A DNA stretch of 64,000 bases from the NCBI GenBank assembly GCA_051294375.1, contig CM119265.1:1666280-1730279 (forward strand). The letters run 5' to 3'. Position numbers and translations under genes: made by a program. Shown here piece by piece: positions 51,590 through 61,700 of the stretch. How positions within the stretch are numbered: the first letter of the stretch is position 1; each line of letters starts with the position of its first letter. Source of the DNA: Paraspadella gotoi. Lineage: Eukaryota > Chaetognatha. The notes below the pieces were generated by a model. The model had not been told where the DNA came from, did not search any database, and worked only from the letters and a program-made list of their open reading frames with translations.

Positions 51590-51940
51590 AACATGGCGGA
51601 TCGTGAAAAATCCCGAGTCGCCTCATCCGATTGGCCGACGCTCACGTCGAAACGTTCTCTGATTGGTCGATGACTAAAAGGAAGCTTCATCATTGGTCCG
51701 CGATTGTATTCTCAAATGGTCGATGTCGCTGATTGGTCAATGACCGAAGCCTAGACTCTACGCGATCTTTGATTGGCTCTTAGTCGACGACTAGGATTTT
51801 TAAGCTCTCTGATTGGCGGAACGATATTCCGCGGACGTCTGTTGCGTTTTCGTCCATCCCTCCATCCTCTGCTCTCGTCCTCTGGCTTCCTCTCCATATG
51901 GAAACCAACTTGAAGCGCGTTCTGACGTCATGATCTTAAA
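51590..51940. promoter_or_regulatory. CCAAT-box array and CRE: probable bidirectional promoter
   Basis: Six ATTGG motifs (CCAAT on the minus strand), all in one orientation, at 51630, 51662, 51692, 51732, 51772 and 51812. Spacings are 32, 30, 40, 40 and 40 bp, near whole helical turns. A full palindromic cAMP-response element, TGACGTCA, is at 51923-51930. The stretch is CpG-rich against AT-rich surroundings. It lies between the minus-strand Lys-rich gene and the plus-strand gene ending at 53734. NF-Y is the known CCAAT binder and CREB/ATF the known CRE binder; occupancy here is inference. Confidence 0.65.
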
Positions 51941-51945
51941 TCGCG

Positions 51946-51946
51946 T

Positions 51947-52011
<65 letters not shown>

Positions 52012-52346
52012 CTTCTTTTCTTTCTTTCCTCTTTCTTTCTTTAAAACTTATTTTCTCTCTCTCTTTTCTTTCTTTTCTTTCTTTCTTTTTTTTTCTCTCT
52101 TTTATCTTTCTTTCTTTGTCTTTTTTTGGTTTCGTTTTTTTATCTTTCTTTCAGTCTGTCTGTCTTTCTGTCTACTTTCTCTCTGTCTCTTTTTTCTGTC
52201 TCAATCTATCTATCTCTCTCTCTCTCTCTCTCTGGTTCCGGTGAAATGGCCACGTGAACGGAAGCCGGAGGAAGTCGCGAATTCACCTCGAGAGGGAGAA
52301 TGATAGAGAGGGAGTCACGCTCTCGCTGACGGACGATAACAGATGG

Positions 52347-52415
<69 letters not shown>

Positions 52416-52420
52416 AATGA
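51946..52420. repeat. CT and GA microsatellites
   Basis: CT run 51950-52005, T/C-rich to 52232, GA run 52341-52408. An E-box CACGTG lies at 52251-52256, next to GGAAG motifs. This may be 5' region of the plus-strand gene; no exon was resolved. Confidence 0.85.
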
Positions 52421-53483
52421 TCACTTATGCTTTATTCATAAAGCGGTTAAAAGTGAAGAATTTATGGGATTTAAAACACAGACTAGCGGTCTGTCCGTCT
52501 GTCCGTCTGCCCGTCTGTCCGTCTGTCTGTCTGGTCTATCGTTCTCTCAGAGAAATTCGTCTTTATCATATTTATTATTTATTACCATGCGAGTAATTTA
52601 GATTCTGAGGCGAAACGAACTTTTTTTCTTTCTTTTTTACATTTATTCTTTCTTTCTTTTTTTCTCTCTTTCTATTACTGATTTAATTTTTCTTTTGTCG
52701 CATTCCCCCTCTCTTCCTCCTTCCCTCCCTCTCTCCCTCCTTCCCTTCCTCCTCCCTTCCTCCTTTCCTCCCTCTATCCCTCCTTCCCTTCCTCCCTCTC
52801 CTCCTCCTCTCCCTCTCATCTCTCTCCCCCATTTTCTCTTCCTCCCCCTCTTCCTCTTTTAACCAAACAAGTCGCCATCTGTCGGAGATTTCTTTGTTCT
52901 TTTGTTAATTCTTTTCTTTTCTTTACTTTTTTGTTCCTTTTGATAAGTTTTGTTGATGATATTCAATATTTAAATCAGTTGGCTCTTGTCTAGGGTACTT
53001 CTCCTTTGTATATCTTCTCGAACAAAATTTTATTTTCGTTTAGATTAATTTTTAATTATTATGTTCCTATTTTTTAATAACATAAATGATAACAAAAATA
53101 GAAATGTTTAGAAAATTTACAAAGTTTCGAACCCGAAGAAAAACGAAAAAAAAATTTAGGCTACAAAATCTAAAAATGTTTTTCTTTTTTTTTATGTACG
53201 AAATGATATAAGATAAAAACAGTTAAAAATTACTTAAGTTGAAATACCCAAAATGTGTTTTGCCAACGAAATTCTTGATAAGGTCGTAATCTGTCACAAG
53301 AGGTGAGTTTAACATCTCACTTGTCTCACAGTTTCACTCCAACTCGGGGCAGCCGTGTGAGTAAGGATAATGCTTGGTGTGCTCGATGGGTAAGGTCAAT
53401 GCTTGATTTCGCCCCCTCAGGGTACCAATTAAATTAAAGGTAAATTATTGATAGAAAAATATTAATTTTGATTTAACCTACAG
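52421..53483. other. Presumed intron(s) of the plus-strand gene; no exon resolved
   Basis: A (GTCT)n run lies at 52490-52535 and a C/T-rich tract at 52700-52860. A short open block ending CACAAGAG|GTGAGT near 53304 has a good donor, but its phase does not fit the terminal exon. Expected upstream exons were not identified. Confidence 0.4.
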
Positions 53484-53679
53484 CGCCCAATGAAACTTCT
53501 GGATTATATTACCCATCAGCCAAAGGATCACCCACTGATCGCTCGCCCATCAACTATGAAACCTGTGAGAGATTAAGAGACCAATCAGCTTCGAGAATGA
53601 GCAGCCAGTCATTGATGGAAGGATTTGATTGGTCAAAGATCGAAAGCGATCGAGGAGACGACGACGACGATGACGACGA

Positions 53680-53716
<37 letters not shown>

Positions 53717-53734
53717 TACTTCACCATAGATTAA
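53484..53734 (+). CDS. Terminal coding exon with poly-Asp tail, protein of unknown family
   Basis: The acceptor ttgatttaacctacag is followed by 2 nt, 82 codons and TAA. The peptide begins PNETSGLYYPSAKGSPTDRS, then PINYETCERLRDQSASRM, SSQSLMEGFDWSKIESDRG, a poly-Asp run of about 22 from a (GAC)n tract, and ends YFTID. Complex, non-repetitive sequence before the Asp run and a clean acceptor argue for a real exon. It has no in-exon start and depends on upstream exons. The composition (charged, Ser-rich, FDWSKIE, acidic end) would suit a cytoplasmic tail. Variation in GAC number between individuals would change the Asp tract length. Family not recognised. Confidence 0.6.
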
Positions 53735-53792
53735 AATTTTTTCGCCAAAATTTTTTTTTTCCGAAAAAAGTTGATTTGTGGTTAAGAAAATA

Positions 53793-53843
<51 letters not shown>

Positions 53844-55015
53844 ATCTAGTTTTGCAATCGCTCAAATCGTTGATGATGATGATGATGATGATGATAATCG
53901 ATCAAACAGGATCGGAAAAGTGTGAAGCAAAAAGAATCAAAAAATGTTATCTCCACTTAATTTAATTTAAAACGCAGAATCTTTCACGTTTTTAATGAAT
54001 ATTTTATTTGTGTAAAACATTTTTTACGATTTGAATGTACATACAATTAATCATAATTAATGTTATGAAGTAAACAAAATAAAAAAAGAAAAAGAAGAAA
54101 AATTTATAAATTTTTGTTATTTAAAGGAAAAAATCATCATCTTCATCGTCGTCGTCGTCGTCTTCATCGTCGTCGTCGTCGTCGTCATTTCAACAGTGGT
54201 CGAAATTTGCAACAGATGATGGTGTTTTATTGAACATCATTGCAAAAACAACCGTGAAATATTGGGTACGAAGAATAAATCTTTTCTTTAAAGATGAATC
54301 TTTTTTTTTTAATTCGTTCAATTTTCTTCTCGTTTTTATTATCGTCGGTTTTACCAAGCAAAGTCAGTTTGATTGGTTATAATTGATTGGCTCAAGATGA
54401 AAATAGTTTATTTGTTTTCAACTCTTAAAAACTCGATTGCTCTTTGTACAAATGATAATTTTAACAATGTAATATCGAGACGTAATTTGCGACATTGTAA
54501 CGTTGTAATATCTTATTTATTAGTTATTATGTACCTTGTCTTATTACAATATACATTGTCTCCCAGAAATTCTTTAACTCGGGAGTAAATTAATTGTTTT
54601 TGACGAATAACTTTATTCGATAGTGTAATATTAATAATAATAATAACTTTATTCGATATTATCCTTTCGTTTCGTTGTGATATAAGATTAGCAAAGTGAT
54701 TAGTTTTGTTACAAAATATTACGAATAACTTGTATTAAAATTTAAATTAGTATGTCGAAATTATTGTCATATTGTTATAAAATAATTATGAATCCTTCAA
54801 ACCATTTAACATAAATAAAGTGTGATTTGTAGACGGCAAAAATAAAAATAAAAAGCGTAAATATTTTAGTTGCACAAAAAAAATTCAGTATTACAATGTA
54901 TCTGTTATGAATTTACGATCATAAATCCCTCTAATAAAATAGTTCAGCAAAGCTATAAAAAAGAAATATGCAGCTAAGAACTAAAATTTTACTTTTCGTT
55001 CTTCTTCTTATGATT
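53735..55015. other. No gene seen; CT, GAT and GTC microsatellites
   Basis: CT run 53790-53840, GAT run 53869-53893, GTC/ATC run 54130-54187 (poly-Asp/Glu if read on the minus strand, ending FFL and a stop near 54122; no acceptor located). The remainder is AT-rich. Confidence 0.5.
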
Positions 55016-55062
55016 TTAATCATCTTCATCGTCGTTATAATCGTCGTCGTCGGAACCATCAG
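55016..55062 (-). CDS. Candidate acidic terminal exon
   Basis: Minus strand: a T-rich acceptor, tatatattttag, then 2 nt and 14 codons reading DGSDDDDYNDDEDD followed by TAA. Its upstream exons would lie at higher coordinates and were not found; calcineurin B occupies the other strand there. Short and compositionally simple, so only tentative. Confidence 0.3.
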
Positions 55063-55139
55063 CTAAAATATATAAAAAAAAAAGAACAAACACGTGACAT
55101 AGTGAATCATACTGAATCATACTGAATCAAATATTTGTA

Positions 55140-55505
55140 AGCGAACATTGCAATATGTTCACCGGGCCTATAAGCACGACACCTTAAGTACTGGGATCGC
55201 TTCCCAATGGAACCTACCCTGCGGGGAAGCGCGAGGACGGCCGTAAACCACCTTGTGAGCGTGGAATACCCTCGAGCCTGGTTCCAAACCAAAGACTACT
55301 GAAGGAGTTAAAGAAGTTGCTATAGAGTGCTATCTGCAATTTGAAGGGATCCTGGGCTTGGAGCCAGGTTTGAGTGTTTTCCACGCTCCCCGAGACAGTT
55401 TATGGACTTTCATTCGATTCCGAGAAGTAGGCAGCATCGGGAATCGATCTCGGTACCTAATGGGCATGAGCTGATAGTATTACTCAACGAGCCACCGGTT
55501 CAAGA
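55140..55505 (-). mobile_element. tRNA-derived SINE, family C, two partial copies
   Basis: Minus-strand box A-like TGGCTCGTTGAG (55494-55483) and box B-like GATCGATTCCC near 55440, as in the SINE at 21.4 kb. A second partial copy at about 55145-55275 has GGGAAGCGCGAGGACGGCC. Located just upstream of the calcineurin B start codon. Confidence 0.65.
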
Positions 55506-55700
55506 CTACAAGTGTAATGGATATAGACCGGATGAACTTGTCGCAATTCCCGACTACATATATTTGATCAAAACAGAAAAATGCATTAAAGGAAACAAAA
55601 CGGAACCGCCCCCCCTTTTCAATAAAAAGAAAAACAAAACCAAAAACACAAAACAGCCTCTTCCTCCTCCTCCTCTTCCTCCTCCTTATTCCATCGGACC

Positions 55701-56220
55701 ATGGGGGCGGAACTCTCCATCCCACTGGAATGCACCAACTTCGACACTGTGGAGGTTCGACGTTTGGCCAAAAGATTCAAGAAGTTGGACATCGACGGAA
55801 GCGGGAGCATCTCCCCCGAGGAATTCATGCAGCTGCCCGAGCTGAGATCGAATCCCATCGTGTCCAGGGTCATCAACATATTCGATAAGGGTGAGGGGGG
55901 ATTTGATTTGATTTGATTGATTGATTGATTGACTGGTCGATTGAATGATCGAGTGATATATTAATTTTCTGACTGATTGGTTGATTAATTGATTCGTCGA
56001 TCGGTTTAGTTATTGATTAATTGATTGATCGATTAATTGATTAATGATTGAATATTAATGTGATTTATTGATTGTTTTGTGATTATTTCTTTAATGAGTA
56101 ATGAAATTAATTATTCTTCTTGATGGATTTGTTGATTGATAAATTGCTTAGTGATTGATTTGTTGCAATAAATGTGATATGCGATATGATTGATCGCTTG
56201 ATTGTGAATGATTGATTGAT

Positions 56221-56257
<37 letters not shown>

Positions 56258-57124
56258 CCCGCAGACAACAACGGCGAAATCGACTTCAACGAATTCATTG
56301 AGGGTCTTTCACACTTCAGCGTCAAAAGTGAAAAAGACGAGAAACTCAGATTCGCCTTTCAAATCTATGACATCGATAAGGTATGTCATTAGTGATAAAG
56401 AGGGAGTATCAGTTCTGATATCGATATGGCCTGTCATTAGTGATAATGAGTGTTTCAGTTTTGATCTCGATAAGGTCTGTCATTAGAGATAACGAGAGAG
56501 TATCAGTTATGACATCGATAAGGTATGTCATTAGTGATAAAGAGATAGTATCAGTTCTGGCATCGATATCGCCTGTCATTAGAGATAATGAGAGTTTCAG
56601 TTTTGACTCTTAAACTCATGACTGCTAGGTACCGGGTTACATACTCATATACTTATATACTTACATTATTATATTGTATCAGTAAATGCTCTTTTTCCCG
56701 AAACCAATTTTTTTTAAATCTAATCTTTTCTGCTTCCATTCCTTCCCCTTCCTGCTCCTCCTCCCCCTCCTCCTCTTCCTGCTCCACCTCCTCCTCCTCT
56801 TCCTCCTCCTCCTCCTCCTCCTCCTCCTCCAGGACGGCTACATCTCAAGCGAGGAACTCTTCGCTGTCCTCAAACAGATGGTGGGAAATAATCTCAAGGA
56901 GTCGCAGTTGCAACAGGTGATTGATTGATTGATTGAGTAATTTATTAATTGATTAATTGATTAAATGATTGATTAAGGGATAGTTCGATTTTTTAATAGT
57001 GATTTTATGATGTCCGGAATGATTAATTTATTGATTGACATGATTAACTGATTGATTGAATGATTGATTAATATGTTTTTTATTTAGTTAACGGAATTAT
57101 TTATTTATTAGATTGATGGTTATA

Positions 57125-57199
<75 letters not shown>

Positions 57200-57334
57200 C
57201 CCCAGGTCGTGGACAAAACGATGATCTACGCTGATTCCGACGGCGACGGACGAATTTCTTACGACGAATTCACTACAATCTTGTTGCCTTACGTCAAGAA
57301 CGATTTGTACAGACGGATGGTCATAGATGTTTGA
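55701..57334 (+). CDS. PPP3R1-like (CNB): Calcineurin subunit B (calcineurin regulatory EF-hand protein)
   Basis: Four exons, 55701-55890, 56265-56380, 56833-56916 and 57206-57334, with phases 1, 0, 0 and all borders GT-AG, give 172 residues (family about 170). The protein is the Ca2+-binding regulatory subunit of the phosphatase calcineurin. Gly2 (MGAELS) fits N-myristoylation. Four complete EF-hand loops are visible: 30-41 ([12 protein letters not shown]), 62-73 ([12 protein letters not shown]), 99-110 ([12 protein letters not shown]) and 140-151 ([12 protein letters not shown]), each with acidic residues at 1, 3 and 12. The conserved latch region [17 protein letters not shown] and the C-terminal RRMVIDV are present. 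It is more diverged than typical arthropod or vertebrate copies but has lost no ligand. Introns are packed with TGAT tandem repeats, and the third acceptor uses a (CCT)n pyrimidine tract. The start lies in a good context (ggaccATGG). Confidence 0.95.
55908..57200. repeat. TGAT/ATTG tetranucleotide repeats in calcineurin B introns
   Basis: Long TGAT runs at 55908-55935, 56212-56254 and 57125-57199, the last two within about 20 bp of 3' splice sites. A (CCT)n run at 56745-56830 forms the polypyrimidine tract of exon 3. Intron 2 also has diverged repeats of the exon-2 end (GACATCGATAAGGTATGTCA). Confidence 0.9.
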
Positions 57335-57997
57335 AGGAATATCTGTACAGACGGTTGGTCATAGAAAAAAAAATCTGTACAGACGGATAGCTTATTGATG
57401 TTTGAAAAATATATTTATAAATGAATATGTCCTAGATAGAAACATCTGTACGAAATATGAAATTTCATATGTATAGAATTGTAGATCAATACTTTTTTTG
57501 GTTGTTGAAAATACTTACCAAAAAAACATTACAACTGCTGAATGATAAGACGAGTTTCGTCGGTAAACAGTGTTAACGACGTGACTGTGAATTTTTTGTT
57601 TGTTTTGACCATCCGATATAACACCGTATTACAGAATGTTTTTCTTCCCCATCATTAAATGATCGCCCGATACTAATGTTTACAATCTTATGCTAAATTG
57701 CTAATTTATTCGAATTTCCAGGTTATGTGCCTTTCAATATTTGATTGTGATATGATTCTTAAAAATTGCGTGATTTTCGATGACAATTTTATTAATATTC
57801 GTAGTAAAGTTTTAGATAGAAACACAACAACCTGAGCAGAGTTAACTAATCTTAATGACGACGACGACGATGACAATTGTGAAAGTCAATGACGATCGAT
57901 GACGGTGAAAAACCCGGGCTTCTTCACCGATTTTATAAATCGCCGCCGTCAACGGTTCCTACTATTGTAAACACATTTTTGGTTCCCGAAGTTATCA

Positions 57998-58035
<38 letters not shown>

Positions 58036-58528
58036 CGGATATCTACAAATTAGATGGGATCGAGTCGAACTCAAAAGAGCAACGGAACTTAACAGAAAAA
58101 TTGGGGTTTTTTTACGATTTTCTGATAAAACATAAAAAAAACCGGAAATTGTTGTCGTCGTCGTCGTTTACATCGTCTTCATCCTCTGTCATCACTCTAT
58201 CAATTAATTTCACCAGTGGAAAAAGTTTTTTTTTCATTCTATACGTGATTATATCCGTTAGTCCGTTTCTTCATCCGTCAGTTTGTCCGGGATTTTTTTA
58301 AATATGGGTAAGGCAGATCTTCCGGTCCATGCATTCTTCAGTCTGTCCGTGAATTTTTTTTCCGTTTGTCCGTATAAATCTTTCTTCCCAATTGTTAATT
58401 TTCACCGAAACTTTCATGCGTGACTCGTCAAATCTGTGATTCCAGTCAATTTCACAACTTTAATTAATCGTGATTCATTCGGATTTTTCGCCAACGACGA
58501 AATTCCTCTCTCTCTCTCCCTCTCTCTC

Positions 58529-58571
<43 letters not shown>

Positions 58572-58720
58572 AAAGAGTCTTTTTCTGTGAAGACTCACAA
58601 TTCCGACCCGAAGACCGTCACTCGCGCGAAACAGTTTTTTTTTTCCACTTTTAAACTTCGACTCACAATTTGGTTTCACATTTCCTTTCACAAATCTCAC
58701 CGAAAAACCTCGGCTCATCG
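57335..58720. other. Calcineurin B 3' flank and GPCR 5' flank; no firm gene
   Basis: Copies of TCTGTACAGACGG around the calcineurin stop, a (GTC)n run at 57990-58035 (on the minus strand YPG, poly-Asp, NFGNQKCVYN after a weak acceptor), a second GTC run near 58142, and a CT microsatellite at 58505-58565 in the presumed GPCR 5' UTR. Confidence 0.5.
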
Positions 58721-61700
58721 ATGGAACCATCCATCGCACTCGCCGACGACAACGAGGCTTCATCCTCAGCCACCGATTCCGCAAATGCCTGGGACATTGA
58801 TGCCTCCAATTCTTCAAGTTCGTCCGTCGCATACAACGACGTCACGAGCGCTTCCAACCTTCTCTCCACCTTAACTTCAATTTCCCAGTCTGGATCACCT
58901 TCCTCTGCCAATTTCTCTACCTCCCTTACTTCCTCATTCGCTATTCATTCCTCCCACTTTCCCTCGTTCAATTTCGACCTTGAGGAAGAACTGGAGGCCC
59001 TGAGTCATCCCATCCCCTTCTTCCTCTCCCTCGTTTCCCTCCTTCTAAACATTCTTCTTCTCCTCGTCTTTTTATACATGTTGTTGGATGGAAAATTGGG
59101 CGCCAAGGTGACTAGTTTGATACAAAAATAAATAATTATGTAAACAATTAAATATATACTAATATTTAGTTTGAAATCTATAATTGCTACAACGTTATCA
59201 TTTTTATTGAGACAAATATTAATTTGTTCAGACATCGCAAATAAATAAAATACGTGATAAGCAAACGAAATATAACATACGTCAAAATGCAAATGAGATT
59301 ATAGAGATACAGTGTGTCCCAATGGTACTGTCGGTTAACTTTTACATATTGTGCGGAACTGTATTATTAAATGTTATTTCAGAGATAACAATGTCAAAGA
59401 TAAGTTCTTACCATTTATGATACTATATTTCGAATTCAATTTTTATCAATTTTTCTTTGCAGGACTTTTAATTTAAAAGGGTCCTCATTTCTCATTTTTT
59501 TAAATTTTTATGAAATTGGTACAACTAATATAAAAATTATCCATTCATTTAATAAATAAGCTATCTTGCCCCTGACTTTGGACAGGCTTTGGTGGTTTAA
59601 GGCCTCCATCACTCTTACAAGATAATGACATAGCAGGTCCCTGCAAGTTTTCAATCAAGACTCTCTCACAGTCTTGTTTATTCACTCCCAGAGTACCTGG
59701 CTTCCCTATCAATGAAGTGGAAAATATTTCAAAGAATGTTTCAATTGTATGAAAAGACCACTCCCTTAAGTATTAGATCGGGGAATACTTATTGTACTCC
59801 GCACTAGCATCAAAATACAAGGAGCTGAATTTTATGAAATTGGTACAACCAATATAAAAATTATCCATTTATATAATTTTTTTCATTTTAAAATAAATTT
59901 TATTTAAAAAAAAAGTGATGAAGGATTGAATGAAAACCAAAACTTGTCTGAACAATAAAAATAAAATCATTGATGTATCAAGACTTCGTCTTTAATTTCA
60001 ATGAAAAATATTTTAAAAAGATATAAATTATTTAAATTTTCATTTGTATAAAATAAGTGCATTAATAAAAAAATAACAAATATTAAAAAAATATAAAAAT
60101 ATGCTAATTAATTTGATATTTAAATTTTATTATTTGAAGTTGTGACCGAATGAATTCTTTAAGCCAGAACAAAATGTTTTCTATTTATTAAATAAATTAT
60201 TATTAAATTAATTCAAAAAGTAATATGAACATTGAACAAGGTAAGTAGATAATTTTAAAAATGATGATTATTGGATTATAAAAGCTCTGGAGCTAAAAAT
60301 AAGAGGTAGTTTCTTACTGTCCTGCATCTAAAAAAAAGATTTAATACATTATTTATTCAATATTATAAAAAATATTTGATAAATATTAAAAAATATATAA
60401 TTTAATAATTTTTTTAAAAATCACTGAAAAAAATTTGTTACCAATTTCTTTATGTAATAACTACAGGAGTTTGCTTTATTTAATTTTTAAAATTTAGGTA
60501 TCTTATAAAATGGTACATACTTGTACGCATATTAAAGTTTTTTGATCTGGTATAGGAGCAATTGTGGCAGCAAGACTTAAAGCTGCCTCACTGCCTGTCC
60601 ATCCTCAGCCTCGTTTCAATGGCTGAGCAGGCTAAATCATCTCATTCCATCCGTGCGTCCCGGTTCAATCCCTGGGTATCCCGGTTCTGGCTTAAATGTG
60701 ACGGTGCCGGTATAAACATGCCAGTGACAGGAGGCGGTCACTGAGGGTCCGCAGCCCTACGCCAGTTGGTGAGATACCCCGCGCCCCGGGTATCACAGGC
60801 TATCCTCCCGTTGCCATAAGTGGTGAGCCCTGCTCTCGAACACGCAACCGCTGCGCACCGTGCGCCCACACTTACGTTGCTTAGGGTATGCATATCACGC
60901 CTATGCCCTACTTCTCTGGTAACGCTCCAGACTCGCTCGCTCGCTTGCCCGCTCGCTCTCACTATGGCAATGAGATCAAAACCTTCTCTTCAGACATCTC
61001 CTCAGGATTGAGGCCCCTGTGGAGAAGTCTGGTGGGGGATCCTGTGGCAGCAAGACTTAAAGCTGCCTCACTGCTGTCCGTCCTCAGCCTCGTCTCAATG
61101 GCTGTGCAGGCTAAATCATCTCATTCCATCCTGCGTCCCGGGTTCAATCCCTGGGTATCCGTTCTGGCTTAAATGTGACGGTTCCGGTATAAACATGCCA
61201 GTGACAGGAGGCGGTCACTGAGGGTCCGCAGCCCCTACGCCAGTTGGTGAGATACCCCGCGCCCCGAGGCTATCACAAGGCTATCCTCCCGTTGCCATAC
61301 AATAATCTTTTCTTAACAGACACACTGTATAAACGTTTTTTCAGGTGGGCCTCCTATTCTTAGCCATCGTCGATTCTGCCTTTACACTATTTTTCGTCCT
61401 CGCCTGGATTTGGCGAAAATTTTTGCCCGCTCATTGGGATGCTCATGATTTTGCGCCTCTGCAAATTTATGCAGTAATCTTGGGTAAGTTTGGGATAGAA
61501 TTTAAGCTAAGGTTGTGTTAAGTTCTGGGGGCGAGTTATGGGCAAGATACAATGAGTTGGTAATAGTAATTTCTACCTTATCTGCTAAACGAAAAGTAAA
61601 TCTAACGGTATGGTGGACTAAAATCCACCAACCGTTCATCAGCGGTCATGGGTACCGGAGGCAAGTTATTCGCTTCCTAACCCAAAGGTCCGGGGTTCTA

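Noticed and set aside
53290-53430. A GC-richer block (GGGGCAGCCGTGTGAGTAAGG) as an exon or SINE
   Set aside because: No pol III boxes, and the phase does not match the nearby terminal exon; probably an unclassified repeat.
60600-60690. A genuine tRNA gene
   Set aside because: Box A and box B are present but no seven-base acceptor stem pairs around them, and the sequence is repeated with a long non-tRNA tail, as in SINEs.
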